Source: Aigarchaeota archaeon (GTDB lineage Archaea; Thermoproteota; Nitrososphaeria_A; Caldarchaeales; Wolframiiraptoraceae). From it: 64,000 nucleotides of DNA. The notes under the pieces were generated by a model. It did no database searches. It was not told the DNA's origin and saw only the letters and a program-made list of their open reading frames with translations. The stretch is from NCBI GenBank assembly GCA_025059205.1, contig JANXDS010000003.1:44236-108235 (forward strand). The letters are read 5' to 3'. Below are positions 24,249-32,622 of this stretch, piece after piece (positions within the stretch are counted from its first letter, which is position 1; each line of letters starts with the position of its first letter). The translations under genes and the position numbers were made by a program.

Positions 24249-25079
24249 TTAACTACCGTAAGATACTAGCTCCATAAATGACAGTAAACTTCCTCTATAA
24301 TAAGTCTCTGACTTTACTAAGCCGAATATGGGAACGTTCTGATGTATCCATGTCTTTGTTAAATATTCTTCTTCGGAGAATTCAACCTTTATACAGTTTA
24401 TGAAGTTGCCCGCCGGAACTGTTACGGTCTCGTAGCCGACAAAGTAGTTCACATCTATGGGTCCTGGAGGTTGGCCGACTTCCTCGGTCGCCTCTAACGG
24501 TGAGAACTCCCTTTCAAAAACCAAATCGTCGTTATAGTAGACCTGCATCCTACCATGCACCATCTTTAGGTCCAGTTTGGAAAGCCACCACGTAATTACG
24601 CTCTTCATCCTCGCCCCGTTTTGCTGAGTTTCAATAATTGTTGACAGAAGTATGCAATTCACATTATTATATTTCTCCTCACCATCGACACGAAACGTTA
24701 CATACGACTCAAACGCTTTTTCTTCTGTGTAAGACTTCTGAAAGTATTTTGCATAAGATCCAACCTTAAGGTTGACTACTGGGCTTACGCTCGGAGTGGT
24801 GACGGGTGTAGTAACTGTGGTTGTAGTTTCGGTCTGGGTCTGTGTGGTTTGTGTCGTCGTAGTTTCGGTCGGTGTTGTCGTAGGTGGTGTAGTGATAGTG
24901 TTTGTGAGCGTAATCGTGGGAGTGGGCGAAGGCGTGATTGTGGGAGTGGGTTGAGGTGTTGGTGTCGTAGTTTCGGTCGGTGTTGTGGCTGGTATAGTCA
25001 TATAATAGGCCACACCTACTGCTGCGATAACGGCTACCACAACAGCTATCATAACAAACATGATCTTAGAAAAAGCCAA
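24249..25079 (-). CDS. Membrane-anchored protein with Thr/Pro-rich linker
   Basis: A 276-residue protein. It has one N-terminal transmembrane helix (IMFVMIAVVVAVIAAVGVAY), then about 75 residues of Thr/Pro repeats (TTPTETTTPTPQPTPT and similar), then a globular domain of about 160 residues probably outside the cell. The linker resembles O-glycosylated spacers of archaeal surface proteins. The globular domain was not recognised. The TTG at 25079 is the first standard start. A strong AGGAGG lies 22 nt upstream of it, rather far, and an in-frame ATA lies 10 nt after the AGGAGG, so the start is uncertain. Confidence 0.65.
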   Translation of the reverse strand: MAFSKIMFVMIAVVVAVIAAVGVAYYMTIPATTPTETTTPTPQPTPTITPSPTPTITLTNTITTPPTTTPTETTTTQTTQTQTETTTTVTTPVTTPSVSPVVNLKVGSYAKYFQKSYTEEKAFESYVTFRVDGEEKYNNVNCILLSTIIETQQNGARMKSVITWWLSKLDLKMVHGRMQVYYNDDLVFEREFSPLEATEEVGQPPGPIDVNYFVGYETVTVPAGNFINCIKVEFSEEEYLTKTWIHQNVPIFGLVKSETYYRGSLLSFMELVSYGS

Positions 25080-25303
25080 GCTATTTTCTATAAGAACATC
25101 GCCTCCTTTTCGTAGAATTAACTGTTTTTGTTATTTAAGACTTTCGGTGCTTAAAATTTTTTACGACAGACGCTAGATTTCCATATATCCAGGAAATTCT
25201 GTCTTTTTGATTAGTTTAGCACCAAGATTTATTACCGTCTCGTGAAGGTCTTAAAGTAATGAAGATTAAATGGATCTTGTATACAAGAATACCGGGATAT
25301 GAT

Positions 25304-25396
25304 GCGGCGGTGGTCTAGTCTGGACTAGGACGCAGACGGGTGTTCGGCGTAAGCCTTCCAAGCCTGAAATCCCGGGTTCGAATCCCGGCCGCCGCA
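25304..25396 (+). tRNA. tRNA-Gly (anticodon TCC) with intron in the anticodon stem
   Basis: A 93-nt gene. The acceptor stem is GCGGCGG with CCGCCGC, the D arm GTCT...GGAC and the T arm CCGGG-TTCGAAT-CCCGG. Removing 17 nt (25336-25352) restores a perfect anticodon stem CAGGC/GCCTG around the loop CTTCCAA (anticodon TCC) and gives a 76-nt mature tRNA with discriminator A. Without removal no good anticodon stem forms. CCA is not encoded. Together with tRNA-Gly(GCC) it covers most glycine codons. Confidence 0.92.
25336..25352 (+). other. tRNA-Gly(TCC) intron, non-canonical position 29/30
   Basis: The 17-nt insertion splits the 5' side of the anticodon stem between tRNA positions 29 and 30 instead of the usual 37/38. 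Non-canonical introns are known in TACK archaea and need the broad-specificity heteromeric splicing endonuclease. Position is inferred from restoring the cloverleaf; the bulge-helix-bulge was not modelled. Confidence 0.8.
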
Positions 25397-25407
25397 ATTA
25401 ACTTATA

Positions 25408-26076
25408 TCATTCCGACGGTGCACCTTCCAATAATTTTAGACCATGGCTCGTCCCGATCCTCGTAGCTCCTGCCTCAATCAACGAAACCGCCTGCTCGTA
25501 AGTTCTTATGCCTCCTGAAGCCTTTATGCCTACTTTACCGCCTGTGAACTCTTTTATCAATCTCACGTCCTCTAAAGATACACCTCTAGGTCCAAAGCCC
25601 GTGCATGTCTTCACGTAATCCACCCCAGCTCTGACGGCAATATCGCATGCTTTACCTAACTCTTCGACAGTCAAGTATCCTGTTTCGACGATCAGCTTGA
25701 CGACGACACCTTTCGTAACATCCGTGATTTTATTCAATTCATCTTCAACGTAGGCATAATTTCCAGCTTTCATCATGCCTATGTTCATTACAACATCAAG
25801 TTCTTCCGCACCATCTTCTATTGCCTTCTTTGCTTCGAACACCTTTACATCCGTAACGTTCATCCCGAAAGGAAAACCTACGACCGTACAAACTTTTACA
25901 TCGCTGTAGCCGGTGAGCAGCTTAGATGCTAATCTCACGAAGCATGGTTGAACGCACACCGCATAAAAGCCATGTTTAACGGCCTCGTCGCAGAGTCTCC
26001 TTACGTCTGCATTCGTAGATTGGGGCCTTACGTCTGTATGGTCTATTAACCTCGCAAGCCTTCTCCTATCGATCAT
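25408..26076 (-). CDS. deoC: Deoxyribose-phosphate aldolase
   Basis: About 222 residues, a TIM-barrel aldolase that splits 2-deoxyribose 5-phosphate into glyceraldehyde 3-phosphate and acetaldehyde. LIDHTDVRP at the N-terminus, VCTVVGFPFG, DYVKTCTGFGP and GIKASGGIRTYE are the family motifs; the lysine of GIKASGG forms the Schiff base. ATG 26076 gives the usual short N-terminus; a TTG at 26100 is possible. It follows nep1 closely on the same strand and would fit with nucleosides taken up by the ABC importer. Confidence 0.93.
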   Translation of the reverse strand: MIDRRRLARLIDHTDVRPQSTNADVRRLCDEAVKHGFYAVCVQPCFVRLASKLLTGYSDVKVCTVVGFPFGMNVTDVKVFEAKKAIEDGAEELDVVMNIGMMKAGNYAYVEDELNKITDVTKGVVVKLIVETGYLTVEELGKACDIAVRAGVDYVKTCTGFGPRGVSLEDVRLIKEFTGGKVGIKASGGIRTYEQAVSLIEAGATRIGTSHGLKLLEGAPSE

Positions 26077-26116
26077 AAAACCAGATTTCTTCGTATCCAA
26101 GAGATAAGGTTATGCG

Positions 26117-26866
26117 TTAATAACCGAGGACGTGCTCTAACGAACAAATCACGTAAGAGGTAACGGTCCATGCCTCTAAAGGTTCTTCATGAATACGTAC
26201 GACTGTGTCGGCCAACCTAACCGTACGCTCTTCTAGCTCACCTCTTGGAAAGGCTCCTATTAGCACAACGGGCCGCTCATAAGAGACTAATAGTGTGCCG
26301 AGCTCTTTTATGGTCATCTCGTTGCCTTTTTCACTCATGAGGACCACCTGATCGGGCCTCAATTTAGACAGTAAATCGGTCAGCGCACCGTCTCTAATTT
26401 CGAGCAGTTTTTTGCCATCCGACTCTATGATGCGCCGTTCGTATAAAGCCTCGATGAGCCCTTTGAACCTTTCGTAGACCCTCGGTAATCTCGTCTCGGG
26501 GTTTATCCAAATCAACTTATCGTCTCTTGTATGTACGTAAACTTCTAGAAGGCCCTTTCTGGAAAGGACAGAACCTAAAGATAGTAGTAGGCAGAAATGC
26601 ACAATGTCAGGCCTTCCCCGTTTGTGAGCATCAACTAAACTTTTCATCGCTGCGTGATGATATGACCTGTCGAGTAACAGTTGACCCGGCCTTTTACCTC
26701 TCCTCTCAGCATCGGATATTACTGCTCTATGACTCCAGCACTCTCTTGGGACGAGCTCGAGGGCTGCCTCCACGAAAACCAAAGTTAGTTTTACAAAACC
26801 CAAGACCTTCCGACCGAGGTGGTATACTCTATTTGGAGGTCGAAAAACTTTTTGCTCATTGGTCAT
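26117..26866 (-). CDS. nep1: 16S rRNA pseudouridine N1-methyltransferase Nep1/Emg1
   Basis: About 249 residues of the SPOUT class. VFVEAALELVPREC opens the fold. GRPDIVHFCLLLSL and YVHTRDDKLIWINPETRLPR are the strongly conserved Nep1 segments, and VVLIGAFPRGE near the C-terminus belongs to the knotted S-adenosylmethionine site. The enzyme methylates the pseudouridine near the decoding site of the small subunit rRNA and helps ribosome assembly. It is divergent from rnp4 and shares an AT-rich promoter region with it; the N-terminal 25 residues are longer than usual. Confidence 0.88.
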   Translation of the reverse strand: MTNEQKVFRPPNRVYHLGRKVLGFVKLTLVFVEAALELVPRECWSHRAVISDAERRGKRPGQLLLDRSYHHAAMKSLVDAHKRGRPDIVHFCLLLSLGSVLSRKGLLEVYVHTRDDKLIWINPETRLPRVYERFKGLIEALYERRIIESDGKKLLEIRDGALTDLLSKLRPDQVVLMSEKGNEMTIKELGTLLVSYERPVVLIGAFPRGELEERTVRLADTVVRIHEEPLEAWTVTSYVICSLEHVLGY

Positions 26867-26909
26867 GAGGGGAAATAATCTTAATTAAAGAAACCGACAA
26901 GGCTATAGG

Positions 26910-27257
26910 ATGCGGTCCATGAAAAACCGTTTGCTGAAAGCGATAGCACGCGAAAGGGTAGAAAGATTGTTCGAGTTCGCAAGGATTTATGCGCAATCAG
27001 ACCCAGAGGCCGCAAGGGAGGCCGTAACCATCGCTAGGAGGATAGCCCAAAGGGCTAGGATGAGAATTCCAAAAAAGCATAAGTTGATGTTCTGTAGAAA
27101 GTGCGGCAATCTCTTTTTAGGATCGGGTTCGTTCTCCGTTAGGATTAGGAATAGAAGGAGTACACATGTTGTCGTGAGGTGCCTAAAATGCGGATGGATA
27201 AGGAGATATCCTGCCCTCAAAGAAAAACACATAAGGTCGACCTCTCAGAAACTTTAG
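26910..27257 (+). CDS. rnp4: RNase P protein component 4 (Rpr2/Rpp21)
   Basis: A 115-residue basic protein. An N-terminal helical region (AIARERVERLFEFARIYAQS) is followed by a zinc ribbon with MFCRKC and VRCLKCGW. It is the archaeal Rpp21 homologue that binds RNase P RNA with Rpp29 and aids tRNA 5' processing. A TATA element at about 26885 is centred 26 nt before the ATG, so the message may be leaderless. It is first of a translation cluster (S19e, PDCD5, L39e, L31e, aIF6). Confidence 0.92.
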   Translation: MRSMKNRLLKAIARERVERLFEFARIYAQSDPEAAREAVTIARRIAQRARMRIPKKHKLMFCRKCGNLFLGSGSFSVRIRNRRSTHVVVRCLKCGWIRRYPALKEKHIRSTSQKL

Positions 27258-27284
27258 TGAAAGTTTAAAAGAGAGGTATACGAC

Positions 27285-27704
27285 ATGTTGCAGGCATTGG
27301 CTGTGAATCCGGAGAGGCTTATAAGAAAAGTGGCTGCATACCTAAAGGAGGCGCAACTTGTAAAGCCGCCTCTATGGGCTGCTTTCGTTAAGACTGGCGT
27401 ACATAAAGAAAGGCCACCATCCGATCCAGATTGGTGGTACATCCGATGCGCTGCAATCTTGCGAAAAGTCTACCTAAAGGGGCCGATAGGGGTGTCTAGG
27501 CTTAGGTCGATGTACGGCGGCAGGCATAGGAGAGGATATAGACCTCCCGCGTTCGCGAAAGGCAGCGGCAGCATCATCAGAAAGGCTCTTCAACAGTTAG
27601 AGGCAGCCGGCCTTATAACAAAAGAAGGGAAGAAAGGTAGAGTAGTGACCAGCAAGGGCAGAGAGTTGCTCGAAGAGGCGGCGAAGGTTCTCTTAAAGGG
27701 TTAA
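27285..27704 (+). CDS. rps19e: Ribosomal protein S19e
   Basis: A 139-residue small-subunit protein found only in archaea and eukaryotes. WAAFVKTGVHKERPP, DWWYIRCAAILRKVY and the GGRHRRGYRPP segment are diagnostic, followed by a winged-helix part ending AAGLITKEGKKGRVV. A GAGAGGT ribosome site precedes the ATG. It is 27 nt downstream of rnp4 and probably cotranscribed. Confidence 0.96.
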   Translation: MLQALAVNPERLIRKVAAYLKEAQLVKPPLWAAFVKTGVHKERPPSDPDWWYIRCAAILRKVYLKGPIGVSRLRSMYGGRHRRGYRPPAFAKGSGSIIRKALQQLEAAGLITKEGKKGRVVTSKGRELLEEAAKVLLKG

Positions 27705-27790
27705 ACGCTTCAAGGTTATGAAATTCTTAGAGCAACGTTTAAGTTATCTTCTTACCAGAAATTTTATTCAGAAAGCTAGAGGCGAAAACA

Positions 27791-28111
27791 ATGTCATACG
27801 ATGAAGAACTCGAACGAATAAGGCAACGAAAGATGGCGGAACTCCAGGCAAAGATAGCGGAAGAGCAGGCAAGGAGACAGAGGGAGGCAGAAAGGGCGGC
27901 AGCTATGAGGGTAATACTAACACCAGAGGCACGTCAAAGGTTGGCTAACCTTAAGCTCGTAAGACCGGAGGTAGTTGATGTTGTGGAGGAGTTGCTAATA
28001 AAACTCGTGAACGAAGGCAGGGTGAGGACGCCCATCACTGACGAGGACGTAAAGGCGATGCTGGAGAGGTTGTTACCTAAGAAGAGGGAAACGAGGATAG
28101 AAAGGATATAA
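27791..28111 (+). CDS. PDCD5-family DNA-binding protein
   Basis: A 106-residue protein of the archaeal PDCD5/MTH1615 family. It has an N-terminal charged helix (EELERIRQRKMAELQAKIAE) and a three-helix bundle with ILTPEARQRLANLKLVRPE and VEELLIKLVNEGR. Members bind DNA or partner proteins in vitro. The cellular role is unclear, but the gene commonly sits with rps19e, rpl39e and rpl31e as here. Confidence 0.93.
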   Translation: MSYDEELERIRQRKMAELQAKIAEEQARRQREAERAAAMRVILTPEARQRLANLKLVRPEVVDVVEELLIKLVNEGRVRTPITDEDVKAMLERLLPKKRETRIERI

Positions 28112-28156
28112 GCACAACACACAAATAACAGAAGATTGCTTAGGAATTGATGTAAC

Positions 28157-28306
28157 ATGGCGAGGACGTTGCCCCTCAAGAAAAGGTTGGCAAGGGCTAT
28201 GAAGAGGAGTTGGCCAGTACCTTCATGGGTTATACTGAGAACAGCGCGAAAAGTTAGAACACATGCAAGGAGGAGGCACTGGAGAGCCTCGAGGATAAAA
28301 CCATAA
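28157..28306 (+). CDS. rpl39e: Ribosomal protein L39e
   Basis: A 49-residue very basic protein: ATG 28157, stop TAA 28304-28306. It reads [20 protein letters not shown], then [20 protein letters not shown] and HWRASRIKP. The VPxWVI and RRRHWR segments are the L39e signature. It lines the peptide exit tunnel of archaeal and eukaryotic ribosomes. Its small size makes it easy to miss; the neighbours PDCD5 and L31e confirm it. Confidence 0.96.
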   Translation: MARTLPLKKRLARAMKRSWPVPSWVILRTARKVRTHARRRHWRASRIKP

Positions 28307-28378
28307 ACTCTTGCTAACTTTTAAGCCTAAATATGAGCGTCTTTCAAAACCTTTCGTAGCAGGGAACGGTGTTTTATC

Positions 28379-28654
28379 ATGGCCAAGACTGTCGTCTCGA
28401 GGATATACACGGTACCTTTAAGGGACGCATGGAAAACTTCTAGAAAAAAGAGAGTAGAAAGGGCGATAAATTTACTTAGAAGCTTTGCAGCGAGACATAT
28501 GAAGTCGGATAAGGTGAAAATCGCCGAAGAAGTAAACGAGCTCATATGGGAAAAGAGTATACAAAAGCCTCCGAGAAAGATAAAGGTTCTTATGGAGAAG
28601 GACGAAGACGGTGTCGTGACGGTATCCCTGCCTAAAGAAGAGGAGGCGGAATAA
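28379..28654 (+). CDS. rpl31e: Ribosomal protein L31e
   Basis: A 91-residue large-subunit protein with VVSRIYTVPLRDAWKTSRKK, a region of L31e near the tunnel exit, and VNELIWEKSIQKPPRKIKV. It starts 72 nt after L39e and ends 8 nt before the aIF6 gene, consistent with a single operon. Confidence 0.95.
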   Translation: MAKTVVSRIYTVPLRDAWKTSRKKRVERAINLLRSFAARHMKSDKVKIAEEVNELIWEKSIQKPPRKIKVLMEKDEDGVVTVSLPKEEEAE

Positions 28655-28661
28655 GTTAGAA

Positions 28662-29330
28662 ATGGTTGTAATCATGGAGGACTTCTTCGGGACGGCTGAG
28701 GTCGGTGTCCTCTCTTTTGCATCTGACAAATATGCGATCGTTCCCATTCAATTACCGAAAAGGAAGGTCGCAACGATATCGAGAGTTTTAAACGTAAAGG
28801 TCGTCCCAACTACGATAGGCGGCACTTATCTGATAGGTGCCCTTCTCACTGGTAACTCTAAAGGGATACTTGTTCCCTCTATAGCGTTCGAGGAGGAATT
28901 GGACGTTATCAGGAAAGAGTTGGATAACGTGCAAGTTGACGTTTTGAACAGTAAATTGACCGCGGTCGGAAATCTGATACTAGCAAACGATAAGGGTGCG
29001 ATAGTAAGTCCAGAATTTACGAGGGAAGAAGTCATGAAGATTAGGGATGTGTTGGACGTAGAGGTAGTGCAGACGAGGCTTGCAGGAAGGTCGTACGTCG
29101 GTTCCATATCCGTAGCTACTAACGTCGGTGCGCTAATCCATATAGAATGCACAGAGGAAGATGAGGAAGTAGTAAGGAGCGTACTTAAGGTTCCATGCAA
29201 ACCATGCACAGTGAATGACGGTGTGCCCTTTGTAAGAAGCGGCATAGTAGCAACATCGTTGGGTGCTATCGTAGGCTCTAGGACTACAGGTCCGGAACTC
29301 ATGACTATATCTGAGGTCCTCGGACTCTGA
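28662..29330 (+). CDS. eif6: Translation initiation factor aIF6
   Basis: A 222-residue anti-association factor that binds the large ribosomal subunit and blocks joining of the small one. The five-fold pentein repeats are visible as recurring NVG/NDKGAIVSP/TNVGALIH-type turns (LIGALLTGNSKGILVP, LILANDKGAIVSP, SVATNVGALIH, VATSLGAIVGS). An in-frame ATG at 28674 (MEDFFGTAEVG) is a possible alternative start. Confidence 0.95.
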   Translation: MVVIMEDFFGTAEVGVLSFASDKYAIVPIQLPKRKVATISRVLNVKVVPTTIGGTYLIGALLTGNSKGILVPSIAFEEELDVIRKELDNVQVDVLNSKLTAVGNLILANDKGAIVSPEFTREEVMKIRDVLDVEVVQTRLAGRSYVGSISVATNVGALIHIECTEEDEEVVRSVLKVPCKPCTVNDGVPFVRSGIVATSLGAIVGSRTTGPELMTISEVLGL

Positions 29331-29401
29331 CAAATGAATAGTAATACTTTAAAGTAACTAAACTAACTGGAATAATCGTTAAGCGTATTCGATTTTGAAA
29401 G

Positions 29402-30619
29402 GTGCGGGGTTTGGAGCTAGCGGGCATTGTCGGTAAACCAAACACGGGCAAAAGCACGCTCTTTTCCGCAATGACCTTGGTGCCTGTACAGATAGCTAAC
29501 TATCCGTTCACGACGATTAAACCGAACGTAGGCATAACTCACCTCAGGATAGAGTGTGTCTGTAAAGAATTCGGCGTGAAGGATAACCCGAAAAACTCTT
29601 TATGCATCGACGGCGTTAGGCTCGTGCCGATTCAGGTAATCGATTGCCCAGGAATAGTAAAGGATGCTCATGCTGGAAAGGGTTTGGGTTTGCAGTTCTT
29701 GGACGATATAAGACAGGCAAGCGCTCTTATAGTTGTGTGCGACGCAGCTGGAGCAACCGATGCCGATGGCAAACCCGTTGAGCCTGGGACGCACGACCCT
29801 GTAGAAGACGTTAAAATCGTCGAGGAAGAGTTGGTCTTTTGGATCGCTGGAATAATAGAGAAGGACTGGGGTAAGATATGCAGAGCTGTTGAGAATAGAC
29901 AATCAACGTTAGTCGAAGAGTTATCAAATAAGCTCTCAGGCTTAGGAATAACTCCTGGCCATATTGAGCAGACGTTGCAATCGCTAGGACTTAATCCTTA
30001 CATGCCATCCAAGATTGATAAACGTGACATGCTCAACCTAGCGACTGAGTTACGAAAACTTTCAAAGCCCATAATCGTGGCAGCAAATAAGGTGGACATA
30101 GAGGGTGCTGAACGAGGTATTGAGAGATTGAGGTCTGCAGGTTACAGGGTCATACCTTGCAGCGCTGAGGCAGAGAGGATACTCAGGATGGCTGCGGAGA
30201 AGGGCCTTGTGCATTACACCCCTGGTGACGGGTCGTTCAAAATCTTAGATTCTTCAAAGCTAACACCACAGCAGAAAAAAGCACTCGAGATGATAGAAAC
30301 ACGCGTTTTAGCGCGTTGGGGAAGCACGGGCGTCCAGCAGCTCATTAACGTGGCTTATCTCGAAGTCCTCGGTTACATACCAGTCTACCCAGTCGAAGAT
30401 GTTGAAAGACTTTCCGACAAAGATGGAAACGTATTGCCCGATGTCTACCTTCTGCCAAAGGGCTCCACTGCAAGAGACCTCGCTTACAAGATTCATAGCG
30501 AACTCGGCAAAGGGTTCCTATATGCGATAGATGCAAGGACTAAACTAAGGCTTGGAGAAAAACATCAGCTTAAGAGTAGGGACGTTATATCGATCGTAGC
30601 TACGACGAAGCGTGGCTAG
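29402..30619 (+). CDS. Obg/YchF-family GTPase with TGS domain
   Basis: A 405-residue P-loop NTPase of the archaeal YchF-related branch. G1 is GKPNTGKST, G3 is DCPGI, and NKVD (in IIVAANKVDIE) is the guanine-specificity motif. A helical insert follows G3, and a C-terminal TGS domain (AIDARTKLRLGEKHQLKSRD) may contact RNA or the ribosome. The GTG at 29402 or a TTG nine bases later can start it. It lies 71 nt after aIF6 and likely works in ribosome function. Confidence 0.88.
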   Translation: MRGLELAGIVGKPNTGKSTLFSAMTLVPVQIANYPFTTIKPNVGITHLRIECVCKEFGVKDNPKNSLCIDGVRLVPIQVIDCPGIVKDAHAGKGLGLQFLDDIRQASALIVVCDAAGATDADGKPVEPGTHDPVEDVKIVEEELVFWIAGIIEKDWGKICRAVENRQSTLVEELSNKLSGLGITPGHIEQTLQSLGLNPYMPSKIDKRDMLNLATELRKLSKPIIVAANKVDIEGAERGIERLRSAGYRVIPCSAEAERILRMAAEKGLVHYTPGDGSFKILDSSKLTPQQKKALEMIETRVLARWGSTGVQQLINVAYLEVLGYIPVYPVEDVERLSDKDGNVLPDVYLLPKGSTARDLAYKIHSELGKGFLYAIDARTKLRLGEKHQLKSRDVISIVATTKRG

Positions 30620-30957
30620 CGAATGAATTTCGAGTAATAACCCAGCTCCTTCTTTGGGCCAAAGCTCCTGACACCCATCTCTGTTATTTGTTTTTTTAAC
30701 CTATCCGCCTCTTCTTTCGTAACCTCTCCCCTTGATTCCAAATATTCAACGAGTTTTATAGCCTCCTCGTCAGTATCGCAACGTCTTATATAGTCGACAG
30801 GTCCTGGTAAGCCGCCGTGTAGCACATCCATCACCTCTTCTGCCCTCTTCTCGGAATCCCTCTGGGCGTCTATTCTTATGCACATCTTCTTCTGAACGAT
30901 CTCCTTGTAAAGGTTTGGAAACATCTTCCTAAACTCTTCGATATCGATTTCCCTCAT
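30616..30957 (-). CDS. Conserved archaeal protein (DUF2095-like)
   Basis: A 113-residue acidic, helical protein starting MREIDIEEFRKMFPNLYKEI, with a GPVDYIRRC segment and a C-terminal helix-rich part (EEAIKLVEYLESRGEVTKEE). I believe it belongs to the archaeal DUF2095 family but cannot confirm it here. It overlaps the last bases of the GTPase gene tail-to-tail and its ATG overlaps the stop of the nucleotidyltransferase gene by one base. Confidence 0.6.
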   Translation of the reverse strand: MREIDIEEFRKMFPNLYKEIVQKKMCIRIDAQRDSEKRAEEVMDVLHGGLPGPVDYIRRCDTDEEAIKLVEYLESRGEVTKEEADRLKKQITEMGVRSFGPKKELGYYSKFIR

Positions 30958-31601
30958 TATCCTGACCTCACCCTACTCTTTGGAACTCTCAGACCTTCTG
31001 GTTCTCTCATGAGCAGCTCCTCCAGCTCGTTAATGCTCAGGCCCTTCTTCAGGTCTCCGAATATTTCACATCTAGCGGGCTTTTTAAGCATTCCTGGTTC
31101 TTTCACCAATATTTCTAGCTCATAGCCTCTTTTTGATCTTGCCCTGATCCTGTAAAGCGAGCCGAGCTTCATCTGCTCAGGTAAACGTATCTCTTCCCAA
31201 CCTAATATCTTGCCTACAGCACCTTCCAGCTTCGAAAGTACTGCGTTTAAATCATCTGTGTAAACCTCTATGTCTACATCGCTTCTTGGTGTAAGCACAC
31301 CACGCCAAACGCTGCCCACAAGCCTAGGAGCAAATGCCGACAGGGCCTTCATAACTTCTAAAGCATCCTCTCTCATTGACCTAAGCCTCTCAGCGAACAC
31401 CGCCCCCTCGACCTCCTCAGCATACTTTCTCAACTCCATCGCAACCTCGTAGTTGCTGGGCATGACGTTTATCCCAAGGTTTTCGGCAGCAACTTCTTTC
31501 GCCTCCTTGTACTCAGATACAACACCTTCATACAACAGCATGGCCGCTTGCCTCGCCACCATCAACCTGCCTTCTCTTCTATCTAAGGGCCTCCTACTCA
31601 A
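30957..31601 (-). CDS. MNT-type nucleotidyltransferase domain protein
   Basis: A 214-residue protein. A helical N-terminal part is followed by a pol-beta-type nucleotidyltransferase core: LVGSVWRGVLTPRSDVDIEV contains GS and the catalytic DxD pair. Such proteins transfer nucleotides to proteins, RNAs or small molecules. The substrate is not evident. It may be translationally coupled to the downstream DUF2095-like gene and is convergent with the GTPase. Confidence 0.68.
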   Translation of the reverse strand: MSRRPLDRREGRLMVARQAAMLLYEGVVSEYKEAKEVAAENLGINVMPSNYEVAMELRKYAEEVEGAVFAERLRSMREDALEVMKALSAFAPRLVGSVWRGVLTPRSDVDIEVYTDDLNAVLSKLEGAVGKILGWEEIRLPEQMKLGSLYRIRARSKRGYELEILVKEPGMLKKPARCEIFGDLKKGLSINELEELLMREPEGLRVPKSRVRSG

Positions 31602-31665
31602 GGCAAGCCTTCAATAAAAAACTCGATAGTTATAGTTATTAACGTTTTAGAATTTAAAAGGTGCT

Positions 31666-32283
31666 TTAAGTCTCCTGTTCCAATTCTTCAGCCTTTTCTC
31701 CGGAATAAACCCAATCCGGAACCTTGAGGACTTTAGACTTGACGACACCGACGTGTCTCAAAAGCGTAATCTTCTTTGCCAGGTTAAATATATCCGATGC
31801 CGTCTTTCCCAGAACCATCTCTTGCGAAAGCTGGTCTAGCGTTAAGTTCTCACCCGCCTTTGTCACTATTTCTTTCATTATCCGTCTTATGGTCGTACTC
31901 TTGCCGCGTCTTATTCTTTCCAAAGAGAATGCCGTAACGGTTAGCCTCAGGTGGAAGCCGTCTTTCGTCATAACTTTGAAGATGCCGTCTATCTTGGTAC
32001 TGCCTCTTCTAACTAAGCTCCTTAAGAATTCCCTTCCGTACTCATGACCGTAAAATATCGTCGAAGCAGAGGAATTCTTGACACTAATTATCTTAAAGTA
32101 CAATAGCAAGTAATGTTTGGATGGATCGCCCGTGAGCTGATACAGATCCGTCCTTATCACTCTGCCGATTGCCCGGTTAGGGTCTTCCGTTACGAAAACC
32201 GTGCCTATTTCTTGTCCTCCGAAGTACGGCGGTGCGTACACCGTTACCAAATGCCTTACTTTCTCCCCAACTTTTTTGGACAA
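31666..32283 (-). CDS. rps3ae: Ribosomal protein S3Ae
   Basis: A 205-residue small-subunit protein of archaea and eukaryotes (S1e). HLVTVYAPPYFGGQEIGTV, LLYFKIISVKNSSASTIFYG and SLVRRGSTKIDG match the family. It ends the S15-GAN-Pcc1-S3Ae cluster on the minus strand. Confidence 0.95.
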   Translation of the reverse strand: MSKKVGEKVRHLVTVYAPPYFGGQEIGTVFVTEDPNRAIGRVIRTDLYQLTGDPSKHYLLLYFKIISVKNSSASTIFYGHEYGREFLRSLVRRGSTKIDGIFKVMTKDGFHLRLTVTAFSLERIRRGKSTTIRRIMKEIVTKAGENLTLDQLSQEMVLGKTASDIFNLAKKITLLRHVGVVKSKVLKVPDWVYSGEKAEELEQET

Positions 32284-32337
32284 CTAAGCTCTCCTCTGTA
32301 TACGCGTCCTGCTCGGTTGTCCTGAAGGGTTTACTTA

Positions 32338-32622
32338 TTAATCTTTGCTTTGTAATCTTTTTGTTTCCAAGACTGTCTTCTTTATAAGAGACGCCATGGA
32401 TAGGATATCATCAAGCGTGTTCAGGAGTGACGAGATGGGCCTTCTGCATTCGATCTCCGAAACGAGCTTACACCCTTCAACGCGCATCGAAAGTCTTAAC
32501 CCTTCGGGGAGCGGTACGTTGTCTGGCGATAGTGCGGAGAGGGTAAGGCTTGCCCCCTCCTCGGAATCATAAACTATTTCTAGTGTCGCTTTGATAGGTT
32601 CAGGTTCCGAGCTGAGAACCAA
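32338..32622 (-). CDS. pcc1: KEOPS complex subunit Pcc1
   Basis: A 94-residue CTAG/Pcc1-family protein: ATLEIVYDSEEGASLTLSAL with LSPDN, and ISSLLNTLDDILSMASLIKK as the C-terminal helix. Pcc1 dimers hold Kae1 in the KEOPS complex, which makes t6A on ANN-decoding tRNAs. The TTG start at 32622 lies inside the end of the GAN gene (23-nt overlap), so translation is coupled. The order S15-GAN-Pcc1-S3Ae is a recurring archaeal arrangement. Confidence 0.88.
   Translation of the reverse strand: MVLSSEPEPIKATLEIVYDSEEGASLTLSALSPDNVPLPEGLRLSMRVEGCKLVSEIECRRPISSLLNTLDDILSMASLIKKTVLETKRLQSKD

Noticed and set aside
24772..24954. Val/Gly-rich plus-strand frame opposite the Thr/Pro-rich linker
   Set aside because: It is the mirror of the repetitive ACN/CCN codons of the surface protein; no start signals.
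25304..25396. Reading of this tRNA as a long-variable-arm (Ser/Leu) tRNA
   Set aside because: The extra bases are on the 5' side of the anticodon, not in the variable loop; removing 17 nt gives a perfect Gly(TCC) cloverleaf.
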